DNA of 64,000 bases, taken from contig JAVBUF010000071.1 of assembly GCA_031555615.1 (NCBI GenBank), forward strand, positions 1 through 64,000, in the 5' to 3' direction. Below, one piece after another: positions 33,250 to 42,434 of the stretch. The notes beneath the pieces are model-generated. The model saw only the letters and a list, made by a program, of their open reading frames with translations, had not been told where the DNA came from and did not search any database. This stretch comes from UBA935 sp031555615 (GTDB lineage: Bacteria; Bacillota; Clostridia; Lachnospirales; Lachnospiraceae). A program made the position numbers and the translations under genes. Within the stretch, counting starts at the first letter, position 1; each line of letters begins with the position of its first letter.

Positions 33250-34869
33250 TTACCTTCTGAATAGATTCATTAATATTTTCAGTATGCGTTTCCAGGCCTC
33301 AGGGTGCAGATAAAAACCGGCCGCGCCGATGGTCACTGTGATTGCTGTACAACCTGCCGCAACCGGTAAGACTCCGAGCTGGGGAGAAGGGGTACTTGGT
33401 TCCGATAATACCGATGGCTCTGCACTTTTTTCAGAAGCGGGCGATGCCGGGGAGGTGACTGCCGGAGGCGTGTTGTCCGGCTGGTTAGGGCTTTCTGTAA
33501 CCGACTCCGGGCCAGGCGATACTCCCTCAGGTTCATCAGTCCGGTTATTAGCGGTCTGATGAGGTGATGCTGTGGGACTTGCTTCCGGCACCTTTTCCAT
33601 GCTGATCACCGGAAACGGCAGCTCCGGGAGGGTTGTCGGCTGAGCCGTTGGTGTCGGACTTGGGTTGGACTCCGCCTCCGGGGGGGATGAGTTTGATACT
33701 GATTCCGCTGAGGTGGGGGTAGGCTGAGGTTCTTCTCCGTCAGATGGACCGGTGATTGAGGTACCGCCTCCCCGATTGCCGACATGTCCGCACTGTGCGA
33801 GGGCTTCTCTTATTGCAATCACATCGGAGTAACCCACACTGCCATCCGGATAGTCTACCACTGCGGAGATATAGTACGGATAGGCCGGCGGCTCCTCCTG
33901 GGGGAAATTAATGCGAAAAGACAGATATTCGCTTTCAACCGGTGCCGCTTCAGCCTCTGCCGGTAACCACACTTCGCCATCCTGGGACCATTCAAAGCGG
34001 CAGCCCAGCTCCGGTCTGGCCAGTTCAATCAGCACCGTTGCTGAAGGCCAGCCACCGCGGCCTTCCATTCCATAGCAGTTGAGAAAGGTGGCCGGATTGC
34101 CATTCTGGAAAGCGATCAGACAAATCGGCTGCTGATCGGTCCAGGCATCAGGATAGCTCCCTGTGATCACTACCCTTTCGCCAGCCGCCAGCTGCTCTTC
34201 ATATTGCTGCAAATCCCACACCACCGGGATAGCTTTGTTATCCTCCCGCCCTTGCCAGTAAACCCTCGCACTGTCGGTAGCCGGCAGGACATCTGACAGT
34301 ATTTGGTTATCGTGCACCAGTGCCACCGGCGTGAATATGGTAGAATTGTAATAAGAGTCAGAAACTGCCACAGGCTCATCCGCATAGTGCAGCAGCCCTG
34401 CGGGATTAGCACTGGCCCAATAGTTCAAGATAGCTCCCTCCTCCTGCCAGAGCGCATAACCGCCCTCAGCCGTGGCCGTAAAGCCGGCATGAGATACATA
34501 AGCCCTGCCTCCCTGCCTCACCCACAAGAGGCTGTTTTCACCGGTACCCGTAAACTCTACGCCTTCGTCGATGCTCAGGCTTCCTTCCACATACAGCGTG
34601 TAAGCACCCATATCCACCGTCACGATGGTATTCCAGGCGGGCCCGAGGCGATATCCGTCTTCGTTTACGGGAACTGTCAGATCGGCGGTTGCCTGAATAC
34701 ACCCACCGCCGGATAAGAGTTCACCATTCTCCAGAAGAACCAGCAGCTCGTCGAAGGTGGCAACTGAAATCATTGCTGTATTTTCTGTTGCATAAACTCT
34801 GGGAGTCAGACATAATGAAAGCGAGATTGCTGCTAATGCAAGAATCACCATTTTACAATATGCTCTCAT
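33250..34869 (-). CDS. Membrane-anchored surface protein with Pro/Ser/Thr stalk
   Basis: 539 residues: signal peptide (about 6-28, cut after VYA), an N-terminal region with beta-helix-like short strands (about 40-190; TADLTVPVNEDGYRLGPAW, TVDMGAYTLYVEGSLSI), a middle domain with Ig-like character (about 260-350), a long Pro/Ser/Thr/Glu stalk (about 365-500), and a C-terminal membrane helix with a basic tail (HPEAWKRILKILMNLFRR). No sortase motif. AAAGGGGG precedes the ATG at 34869. The gene lies antisense between the regulator and its kinase and only 31 bp from the kinase start. I do not recognise a family for the folded part. Confidence 0.82.
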   Translation of the reverse strand: MRAYCKMVILALAAISLSLCLTPRVYATENTAMISVATFDELLVLLENGELLSGGGCIQATADLTVPVNEDGYRLGPAWNTIVTVDMGAYTLYVEGSLSIDEGVEFTGTGENSLLWVRQGGRAYVSHAGFTATAEGGYALWQEEGAILNYWASANPAGLLHYADEPVAVSDSYYNSTIFTPVALVHDNQILSDVLPATDSARVYWQGREDNKAIPVVWDLQQYEEQLAAGERVVITGSYPDAWTDQQPICLIAFQNGNPATFLNCYGMEGRGGWPSATVLIELARPELGCRFEWSQDGEVWLPAEAEAAPVESEYLSFRINFPQEEPPAYPYYISAVVDYPDGSVGYSDVIAIREALAQCGHVGNRGGGTSITGPSDGEEPQPTPTSAESVSNSSPPEAESNPSPTPTAQPTTLPELPFPVISMEKVPEASPTASPHQTANNRTDEPEGVSPGPESVTESPNQPDNTPPAVTSPASPASEKSAEPSVLSEPSTPSPQLGVLPVAAGCTAITVTIGAAGFYLHPEAWKRILKILMNLFRR

Positions 34870-34900
34870 AAAACGTTCCCCCTTTCCTGTGAGGTGATAC

Positions 34901-36889
34901 ATGAACCAAATAAAAAAACCAAGTACCATAATCAAACCGGCCCTGTTGCTTGTCTGTGCGACATTATTCACCTTGCTGGGGCTGGGGTTATTGACAAAAT
35001 ATGATAACAAGTATACGGCAAAAGTGCAAATTGCACAAGATAATAAGGTGCTTTTGCCAGAAAATGGCGTGTACTATCTGGTGGATAGCTGGGAGCTTTA
35101 TCCTGACTGTCTGCTAACCCCCGCCGATTTTTCAGATTCTGCGCTAATGCCCCGCTATACCACGTGGGCCGGAGAATATCCCAATCTTGCATTGTTCCAT
35201 AAGGATGGAAATCCTTATGGAACAGCCACCTACCGGCTGATTCTGCAAGGCAGTGGTCAGGTATCGCTCTATCTCCAGGAGCCGCTCTGCGCCGCCCGTA
35301 TTTTTGTGGATGGCCGGGACTTAGGTGGACCGGGAGAGGTATCTGGGGAGGATTACCATCCGCTGATACGGGATACGGTTTATTCGTTTTCCGTGAATGG
35401 CGAAAGTGAACTGATTATTCAGACCGCCAACTACTCTCATTATTATGGCGGCCTGTGGTTTCCGCCTGCCATCGGCAGTGCCGACAGTATCAGCCACCTG
35501 ATTGCCTCCCGGATGATTTTCTATGGCCTGCTCTGTTTTTCCGCACTGGCCCTGGCTCTCTTCTGTATGGTACTGTGGCTTGGAAAAAGCCCCGGGCGAG
35601 ACAAAGCGGCCTTCTATTTCGGATTGCTGTGTCTGTCTTTTGCCTTGCGGATCTGCTATCCCTTCCTGCGGCTGTGGGGAGTGCCGCTGGTGCGTACCCT
35701 CTATGCACTGGAGGATATGGCGTCATTATTGGGGATTTATTGCATGGTACGTATTGCCCTGCTTTTGTTCCTGCCGGAGAAATACCGGCGGCTGGATGGA
35801 CTGGCCGCGACACTCTCGCTGGGCATGTGCGGTGTGGGCGGGGTGGTGCCACTGCTGGTTTTGCCCGCATTTCCCAGCTTCACACTATGGTATGGATCAA
35901 TTGTTTCCTGGTACAAAGTTCTGGCCGCGGTATTTCTGATTGGCACGGCGTTCCAAGGCTGTGTGCTGGGGCGGCGTCACACCCGGTCCGTTCTGACGGC
36001 AGCCACAGTAAACGGCGTTTGTCTGCTGTATGGCGTTCTCGCCATCGGCACTCTGGAACCGATCCGCGGCGGCTGGCCGGAGGAATATGGTGCTTTTGGT
36101 ATGGTGCTGGCATTTGCCGGACTGATGGTGGGACGCAGCCGGGGGATGGCCGCAGAAAACCTCCGGCTGACCGAACATTTACAGGCGGAGGTTGAGGATA
36201 AGACCAGACATCTGACCTTGCTTTTAAAAGAGCGCGGCCAATTGATTACGGAGCTTGGCCACGATATGAAATCTCCCCTCACCGCCCTGTCCAATATGAC
36301 ACAGATTATTCGTCTCAATGACATTATGCTGGATGGGGATGTCCGGGAAATGATCCAGGGAATCGAAGAAAAATGCGAAGCTTTAGCAGACCGCCTGCGC
36401 TCGATGCAGGAATTTGCCGGAGAAACGGCAGCCCCTGCCCATATGGAGCCGATTTCATTGAATCAATTTCTCCGGGACTTCCACCGTAGCAATCAACCGG
36501 TGGTGGAACTGACCGGGCCGGATTTTTTATGTCAGCTTACATCCCTGCCCTGCAAGGTCCTGGCCGACCGGGATAAGCTGTCCCGGGCGCTGGAAAATCT
36601 CGTCTTCAATGCCGGGGATTTTACTCCGCCGGAAGGAAAAATCACACTTTCGCTGGTACAGGAAGAGACCTTTGCTGTCATCTGTGTTTCGGATACCGGC
36701 TGCGGTATCCCGGAGACTGATTTGGCCAGGGTGTTCCATCGTTACTATACCACGCGCAAAAGCGAGGGCGGGCAGGGCTTGGGACTTGCCATCACCCGGG
36801 CCATTATTTTGGAGCATAAAGGGGAAATTCATGTAGAATCCAGGGTGGGCGAAGGCAGTATATTCACGATCCGCCTGCCGCTGGTGTAG
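34901..36889 (+). CDS. 7TMR-DISM-type sensor histidine kinase
   Basis: 662 residues: membrane helix (about 13-32), an extracytoplasmic jelly-roll-like domain (about 40-195; ATYRLILQGSGQVSLYLQ is typical of 7TMR-DISM domains), seven membrane helices (about 205-415), then HisKA with phospho-acceptor His454 in ELGHDMKSPLTALS and a HATPase domain (SDTGCGIPETD, GLGLAITRA). 7TMR-DISM ectodomains are thought to bind carbohydrates. It should phosphorylate the regulator at 32571. The RBS (GAGGTGAT) lies in the 31-bp gap shared with the divergent surface gene, so its promoter must be inside that gene or upstream of the regulator. Confidence 0.9.
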   Translation: MNQIKKPSTIIKPALLLVCATLFTLLGLGLLTKYDNKYTAKVQIAQDNKVLLPENGVYYLVDSWELYPDCLLTPADFSDSALMPRYTTWAGEYPNLALFHKDGNPYGTATYRLILQGSGQVSLYLQEPLCAARIFVDGRDLGGPGEVSGEDYHPLIRDTVYSFSVNGESELIIQTANYSHYYGGLWFPPAIGSADSISHLIASRMIFYGLLCFSALALALFCMVLWLGKSPGRDKAAFYFGLLCLSFALRICYPFLRLWGVPLVRTLYALEDMASLLGIYCMVRIALLLFLPEKYRRLDGLAATLSLGMCGVGGVVPLLVLPAFPSFTLWYGSIVSWYKVLAAVFLIGTAFQGCVLGRRHTRSVLTAATVNGVCLLYGVLAIGTLEPIRGGWPEEYGAFGMVLAFAGLMVGRSRGMAAENLRLTEHLQAEVEDKTRHLTLLLKERGQLITELGHDMKSPLTALSNMTQIIRLNDIMLDGDVREMIQGIEEKCEALADRLRSMQEFAGETAAPAHMEPISLNQFLRDFHRSNQPVVELTGPDFLCQLTSLPCKVLADRDKLSRALENLVFNAGDFTPPEGKITLSLVQEETFAVICVSDTGCGIPETDLARVFHRYYTTRKSEGGQGLGLAITRAIILEHKGEIHVESRVGEGSIFTIRLPLV

Positions 36890-36931
36890 AGGGCCTTTTC
36901 CTCTGCTTTTACCAAGCCGAAAAAAATATGC

Positions 36932-36961
36932 CTGTCAATTATTCGAGAAGCATGTTATAAT
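36932..36961 (+). promoter_or_regulatory. Promoter of the YHYH protein gene
   Basis: TATAAT (36956-36961) with CTGTCA (36932-36937) at an 18-bp spacing, about 50 bp before the start at 37010. Confidence 0.5.
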
Positions 36962-37009
36962 TGCTGTATAACATTAAACATATTTTACCAATTATAAAGG
37001 GGGACTTTT

Positions 37010-37543
37010 ATGTCTAACAAAAAACTACGTTTTTCATTTTGGAAAGTATTTGCTTTATCCTTAGCCACAGTTGTATTTTTACAGTTTGTGATTCCTGCTG
37101 TTTTACCCGACTCATCACCAGTAATCACTGCTCAGGCTCACTCCGGGCGAACCGACAGCAGCGGCGGTCATAAAGATAATAAAAACAAAAGCGGATTGGG
37201 AAACTATCATTATCATTGCGGCGGTCACCCGCCCCACTTACATAAAAGTGGAGTATGCCCCTATGACAGCTCTAATATCGATACTGTTTCACCTCAAACC
37301 GATTCCTCCCAGCCTGCCGCAAGCAGCAGCTCTGGGAAAAGTGCCACCTCTTCATCTGCTTTAACCAAAAGTGAAATTAAGAAAGTACAGCAAAAATTAA
37401 ATGACTTAGGATATGATTGCGGAACTCCCGATGGTGTCTTAGGTAAAAAAACCAAAAAGGCTTTGGAAGCATTTCAAAAGGATAATGGTATTAAAGAATC
37501 CGGCATCATTGATGAAGATACAAAAGAAAAATTAGAATTATAA
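37010..37543 (+). CDS. Secreted YHYH-motif protein with peptidoglycan-binding domain
   Basis: 177 residues: N-terminal membrane/signal helix (about 10-30), a His/Cys-rich segment GNYHYHCGGHPPHLHKSGVC (about 63-82, likely metal-binding), a Ser-rich linker, and a C-terminal PG_binding_1 domain (about 120-177; KVQQKLNDLGYDCGTPDGVL). The YHYH segment is known from secreted Firmicutes proteins but has no assigned function. An AAGGGGGA RBS precedes the ATG. The 3' end overlaps the convergent next gene by 6 bp. Confidence 0.85.
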   Translation: MSNKKLRFSFWKVFALSLATVVFLQFVIPAVLPDSSPVITAQAHSGRTDSSGGHKDNKNKSGLGNYHYHCGGHPPHLHKSGVCPYDSSNIDTVSPQTDSSQPAASSSSGKSATSSSALTKSEIKKVQQKLNDLGYDCGTPDGVLGKKTKKALEAFQKDNGIKESGIIDEDTKEKLEL

Positions 37544-38080
37544 AATTTCATCCAGCATTTTCTGTTGCTGCATTTTAGTTTGCGCCCGCTTTTCCAGATA
37601 TTCTGACAGAAGTTCCTTCTGCCTGTCTTTCTTTTCATTAGTCCTTTTATAGAAGCTGTTCTGTGAACGCATATCAAATTCAGAATCATGACCCACAGGC
37701 CACGAGTCCCCCCTGTACTCCTTTAAAGTCGCACCGACTGTTATCAGCACGGAACAGTTTCTTGGAGCTAATGAAGTTCCAAAATCCCTCTGGATCAGTG
37801 AGAGAACTTTCTCCCTGTACCCCGGATCATCTTTCATGGCCTTGAATGCCGCCTCCGATATATTTACCGCCGCATTGCTCACCGTCCTGTGGCTGGTGAT
37901 CTTGGAGAGGTCTTCATAAAATCCTTTCTTGAATAATTCCATTTCTTCCGCTTCCGACAATTCCTGTGTGCTGCCGGTTTTTTCCAATGTAAACTTATCT
38001 GCGCTGTTCACGTTTTTTGTGCTTTGAGCTGTTGCCATATTGTTCTGATAATAATTCTGTCCCACTCCGCTGATAGTCAT
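37538..38080 (-). CDS. Hypothetical protein
   Basis: 180 residues, soluble, with a disordered N-terminus (MTISGVGQNYYQNNMATAQS), a central folded part (about 60-130; NCSVLITVGATLKEYRGDSW) and a C-terminal charged coiled coil (EKKDRQKELLSEYLEKRA). I do not recognise the family with certainty; several Clostridia carry such MTISGVG-starting proteins. The start at 38080 has GGAGGA upstream; a longer frame to 38110 lacks one. It may share a transcript with the NTPase gene upstream. Confidence 0.65.
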   Translation of the reverse strand: MTISGVGQNYYQNNMATAQSTKNVNSADKFTLEKTGSTQELSEAEEMELFKKGFYEDLSKITSHRTVSNAAVNISEAAFKAMKDDPGYREKVLSLIQRDFGTSLAPRNCSVLITVGATLKEYRGDSWPVGHDSEFDMRSQNSFYKRTNEKKDRQKELLSEYLEKRAQTKMQQQKMLDEIL

Positions 38081-38255
38081 TTTAGTCCTCCATACTCTTT
38101 CACGATACAATTTTTATCGTATCTGCCGTTTCCTGTACAACTAACTTATCGGAAAAATTGTGGGGATCGCTAATGCCTATTTCGTGAATGGTTAATTCGG
38201 TTACGTGAATAGCAAATTCCTTCCATTCCGTTTCTTGCTTTCAGAAGGTTTTGAA

Positions 38256-40892
38256 CTATACCCAAATACTATTTCCCAGCAAATCCAGAACTAATTGGTT
38301 AAGCTCATAATTTTTTTCATTGTTGTCTAAATCCTTTGATTCAATTATTCTTTTTCTTACTTCCATTCCCTCCATATAATTATTCTCTTCACAAAAGCCT
38401 AAGGAGTCCAATGCAACATTATGCAATTCATCAAAATCTTGAAGGAGCATAAAGGTGATAATTTTTTCATCTGAAATAGCTATTCTTACTAATCCAGAAT
38501 TAATATCGATTACTAATTTATCAAGAATATTGTATTCATTTATTATAGGAATTTTATATATTGCCGCTTTAGAATTTACTTCAGCTAATCTACGATTATA
38601 CCACCATAAATCATAGTAACGGCTCATTATTTCTTTTGAAATATCAATTGTATCATTTTGCATAATGCAGTGGGTAAAAGAAAATTCAAAGTTTCTTACA
38701 TCATATCTTTCCAAATTTTGTAAATCATTATTTTTAGTAAAAAAACTTATATATATAAAATATGAATAAACATAATCATCTAAAGAATTATAATGAGAAT
38801 TTTGTTTAAAATATTTACTTAAAGCCACACTATTCATTTGTGTTTTTTTATAAATTGTTAAATGTCTCCCATCATATATGCACCATAAACAGTTTTCCGT
38901 TCCAAAAACGAATGAAATGTCTTTCACTATATTTGTTATAGATCTAGTACTGATTTTCATTCTTTTTTCAGTTTCAAATTTCCATTCCTGATACATTCTA
39001 TACATGATTTTATCTTTATCTTCCAATAAACCGCCTCGTATTTGCTTTTTAAAAAATGAATCTTGAAATTCAATTTCCGGTATTGACTGTTTCGTACAAC
39101 CATAAATATTATGCACTTTATTATTATAAAAAACACAAAAATTATGTTCTACCGCACTTATGCATTTAATATTGGGACTAATCAAACAAATAATATCAAT
39201 ATCATTTTCCGTTATTTTGTTAATATTACATCTTATAAAATCATTATGAATAATTTCAAGCATACTTGTCTTTCTTATTTTAACTATTAAATCATATGTA
39301 AAATTTATATTGCAATATACTAAAGTAGATAAGGGAAAAAACAGAAGAATTTTTTCAATAGTAGCATCCATTTTTTCATCATAAAATAATTCCACCCCTC
39401 CTTGCAAAAACTCGAAAAGATCATACATACAATTTATTTCTTTTAATTGGCAAATACACTCTTCATTTTCAATAAATTCTAAATACATTTCTGCAAATTC
39501 TTTTTGCATCAGTAGTTTAGTAAATCCGTTTATAGCATCATCTTTAAATAAAATTTCTTTATCACATAATGCATACCATTTTGCCAGACAGTACTCATAA
39601 AACAAACGGTTGGTAAATGCTAAATAGCCATCGCTGTTTTCTTCCAAAAAACAAAGTGAATTGTTAATGCTGATGTTATGTATTTTTCTTTGTTTATTCC
39701 ACTCATCCTTATCAATGTTTTTACCATCGCTGTCTGCAATAAATGCCATTGATGCCAAAAAAGACAACACTCTGTTTTCATTTTCTATACCTTTCTCATC
39801 GTTCTTACTAACAGCTTTTCCTTTAGTTGATTGCCCATCATGATACTCCCAGCCAATAACCGAATGTATTACTTCTTCTCGCTTTTTAGCTTCACTCATT
39901 TCATCTGCGCTGATCTTATTCTTAAATCTTGAATTCATTATAACTGCATACGAATACCGACATAACATTGGATTATCCAAAACGGAAACAAACCTACTGT
40001 TTTTATTGTCTTCTTTAAGATATCTATGGAGTTGTTTATAATATTGAGACAATTCTTTCCGGTCCTTTGGGGATTTGTCCTGATAATCTGCCATAGTCGT
40101 ATCTTTATTTTTTTCCATATATCGTTTGATCGTTCGAATACACATTTCCTCTGATTCATTTCTATTCATGGGTAAAAACCAGTAAACTGAAAAACGGCTG
40201 TAGCTCATTTTTTCTTTCTTTGTCTTTAAAGTTTGTGAAAAACCAAAATGTTCCGGCCTGGTTGACATCACAATCGTATGTCCAATATTATTAATATATT
40301 TATCAGACTGTCTCCTTGTGACTGTTAACTGAATTAATCCTTCACATAAATCGGTTAAGTCCTTTTCATTTCCGGTAATACATTTCAACTCATCCACTCC
40401 ATCTATGAACAAAACGCATCTTCCGATATTATTTGTATTATCTTTAACTTTTTGAATTATCTCGTTAATATCATTACAGTCTTGAAAAAAACTCGCCGGG
40501 AAATAAGCCAAATGATCAAACCGTTTAGAGCTTACATTTAAAAATAACCATCTTAATGCTGTTGATTTCCCTAGTCCTGAGGCCCCAACAAGCATTATAT
40601 GATTATCATTGAATTTATCATTTTCTATCCTTGCTTTGATATGCTTCAGCTTTTGGGGGCTCTGATTTTTATCGAAACAAATTCTATCGACAAAATACTT
40701 TTTTTGAAGTATCTCCCCGTACTCTGGACGCCCAATGCCATTAGATGTAATAACTTGGAAGCGTTCAATTTTATCTCTTTTATGTCTTATGACTGCTTTG
40801 GCAATGGTATATCCCGTTGTTACTATTGCATTACCTATATTTCCTGAATTATATAGAACCTCTGCGATATTTTTTGCTTCTTCAGTATTCAT
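38256..40892 (-). CDS. NACHT-like P-loop NTPase, possible defence protein
   Basis: 878 residues. Walker A GASGLGKST (103-111), Walker B VLFIDGVDE (160-168) with the DGxDE form typical of NACHT modules, and a sensor-like MSTRPEHF. A moderately hydrophobic N-terminal stretch (about 18-36) precedes it; the C-terminal 450 residues are helix-rich with no recognised repeats. STAND/NACHT proteins switch on ligand binding and several single-gene bacterial versions block phages. The DNA is visibly more A/T-rich than both flanks, suggesting acquisition. The start at 40892 has GAGGAG seven bases upstream; a longer frame to 41009 would read through the upstream inverted repeat. No effector nuclease is visible, so the effector may be the N-terminal segment. 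Confidence 0.75.
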   Translation of the reverse strand: MNTEEAKNIAEVLYNSGNIGNAIVTTGYTIAKAVIRHKRDKIERFQVITSNGIGRPEYGEILQKKYFVDRICFDKNQSPQKLKHIKARIENDKFNDNHIMLVGASGLGKSTALRWLFLNVSSKRFDHLAYFPASFFQDCNDINEIIQKVKDNTNNIGRCVLFIDGVDELKCITGNEKDLTDLCEGLIQLTVTRRQSDKYINNIGHTIVMSTRPEHFGFSQTLKTKKEKMSYSRFSVYWFLPMNRNESEEMCIRTIKRYMEKNKDTTMADYQDKSPKDRKELSQYYKQLHRYLKEDNKNSRFVSVLDNPMLCRYSYAVIMNSRFKNKISADEMSEAKKREEVIHSVIGWEYHDGQSTKGKAVSKNDEKGIENENRVLSFLASMAFIADSDGKNIDKDEWNKQRKIHNISINNSLCFLEENSDGYLAFTNRLFYEYCLAKWYALCDKEILFKDDAINGFTKLLMQKEFAEMYLEFIENEECICQLKEINCMYDLFEFLQGGVELFYDEKMDATIEKILLFFPLSTLVYCNINFTYDLIVKIRKTSMLEIIHNDFIRCNINKITENDIDIICLISPNIKCISAVEHNFCVFYNNKVHNIYGCTKQSIPEIEFQDSFFKKQIRGGLLEDKDKIMYRMYQEWKFETEKRMKISTRSITNIVKDISFVFGTENCLWCIYDGRHLTIYKKTQMNSVALSKYFKQNSHYNSLDDYVYSYFIYISFFTKNNDLQNLERYDVRNFEFSFTHCIMQNDTIDISKEIMSRYYDLWWYNRRLAEVNSKAAIYKIPIINEYNILDKLVIDINSGLVRIAISDEKIITFMLLQDFDELHNVALDSLGFCEENNYMEGMEVRKRIIESKDLDNNEKNYELNQLVLDLLGNSIWV

Positions 40893-40913
40893 CAGATTCT
40901 CCTCATATAAAAA

Positions 40914-41009
40914 GTCCACATGAAAATCATACAAACTTTCATGTGAACTCTTTCTACAATCTTTGTATAATTCCCCTTGCTTTAAATATATTTTAACACA
41001 TTTCGTCAA
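40914..41009 (-). promoter_or_regulatory. NTPase gene promoter and leader inverted repeat
   Basis: GTCCACATGAAA (40914-40925) and TTTCATGTGAAC (40937-40948) form a 12-bp inverted repeat with one mismatch and an 11-nt loop, directly before the RBS. Upstream is a possible promoter: TTGACG (41004-41009), 17-bp spacer, TTTAAA (40981-40986) on the minus strand. Confidence 0.5.
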
Positions 41010-41072
41010 TTAAGCAATAATTTAACAGAAAATATCTATGATAAAATAGCAATATTTCTACACAAAGCTCGT

Positions 41073-42434
41073 TTACCATTCTACAATGTTCTTCTTTGTT
41101 ACCACACAGTTTTCTAAAATAACCTTCTCCCGTTCATCCTGATCAATATTCTTCAGGCAAATATTGTCCAATATCAGCCCGGTTACATTTCGGATATCCA
41201 TGAAAGCTGCCCGGCTCCAATCAGGATAATAATTTTCGGCTGATACCTCATCGGGATATAATAATTTGTCCAGCACCTTGGGATATTCCTCCGGAATATC
41301 CTGTCTGCGAACACCCCCGATGGCTGTATAGATGATATCTTTCATAATCACCCCTTCGATCGGATGATGCTCTTCCGCATCAAACCGGATGCCCTGAAAT
41401 TCCGGTCTGCCCATGATATCTTTTTCAAACCGATAATGTACCTCTTTCATTTCTTCCCCATCAGTGATAATGATATCGGATATCAAAAGATTTTTCAGTG
41501 TTCCGATTGCCGGCATCTGCTCCAATTCAACCGAGCTGCCCAGCCCTTCCGGTTCAAACCGGTTGTTCAAAAGTACAAATATGGGACGGGAAACATTTTT
41601 CATAACCAGACCTCTGATCGCAAGATCAGAAATATTTCCACCCTCGGTGCACTCAATCTTTACCCCTTCCCGCCACACATTATGCATGGTGCAATTGGAA
41701 ATCACCACGCCGGATATACTGCCGATGGATTTTAGGCCAATGCGAATAGCTGCACAGATAGATCTAAACTCGCAATTACTGATGTGAATATCTTCTACCG
41801 GATATTCTTTGCTTGATGCTTGAAGGCATAAATTATCGTCCGTTCCCTTAATATAACAATCTGATATGTAAACATGCCGGCATCCGTCAAAATCCAGACC
41901 ATCGCCATTATATCTTTTATCATTGCTGATCCTGATTCCCCGAATCCAGATATAAGCACTGTCCAAAAAAGCAGTCGTCCATGCTGCTGATTGAAGCAGG
42001 CGCAATCCTTCCATATGGATATTTCGGCACCGCAGAAACCGCATCATCATTGGCCGGTATATGCTGTTGTGATTTGGAAAGGCTTCGGCATTACCATCTA
42101 TCCTGCCGTTACCGGAAAGAATAATATTCTCCGCATCCTCCCCATAGATAAAGCATCGGTCCAGTTCCGGCTCATTCCGATAACGATTGTAGTGAGTATC
42201 TGTTCCATAATCTTCAATATTATTGCTTGCCAAAAGAGTTGCTGATACATCTATGTATAAATGGATATTCGATTTCAAATAGAGACTGCCAGACAAAAAA
42301 ATCCCTCCCGACAGCACTATCGTTCCCCCACCATGCCGGCTGGCGGTATCAATTGCGGTCTGAATGGCCACAGTGTCTTTTTGTTTCCCGTCTCCTTTTG
42401 CTCCGAAAGTTCTCACATCCAAAAAATGATTCAT
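41073..42434 (-). CDS. GH28 polygalacturonase-like glycosidase
   Basis: 453 residues, a right-handed parallel beta-helix. It begins FLDVRTFGAKGDGKQKDTVA, the usual GH28 opening, and carries the catalytic neighbourhood NGDGLDFDGC and IKGTDDNLCLQA (the paired Asp), with CAAIRIGLKS and VKIE further on. GH28 enzymes cleave galacturonic acid linkages in pectin. No signal peptide, so it probably acts on imported oligogalacturonides, or on rhamnogalacturonan fragments. The start overlaps the stop of the upstream gene by one base (TAATG). It is the last gene of the locus. Confidence 0.9.
   Translation of the reverse strand: MNHFLDVRTFGAKGDGKQKDTVAIQTAIDTASRHGGGTIVLSGGIFLSGSLYLKSNIHLYIDVSATLLASNNIEDYGTDTHYNRYRNEPELDRCFIYGEDAENIILSGNGRIDGNAEAFPNHNSIYRPMMMRFLRCRNIHMEGLRLLQSAAWTTAFLDSAYIWIRGIRISNDKRYNGDGLDFDGCRHVYISDCYIKGTDDNLCLQASSKEYPVEDIHISNCEFRSICAAIRIGLKSIGSISGVVISNCTMHNVWREGVKIECTEGGNISDLAIRGLVMKNVSRPIFVLLNNRFEPEGLGSSVELEQMPAIGTLKNLLISDIIITDGEEMKEVHYRFEKDIMGRPEFQGIRFDAEEHHPIEGVIMKDIIYTAIGGVRRQDIPEEYPKVLDKLLYPDEVSAENYYPDWSRAAFMDIRNVTGLILDNICLKNIDQDEREKVILENCVVTKKNIVEW

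Noticed and set aside
38111..38255. Repeated CGTGAAT motifs between the hypothetical gene and the NTPase
   Set aside because: Only two short, imperfect copies; too little to call an operator or repeat element.
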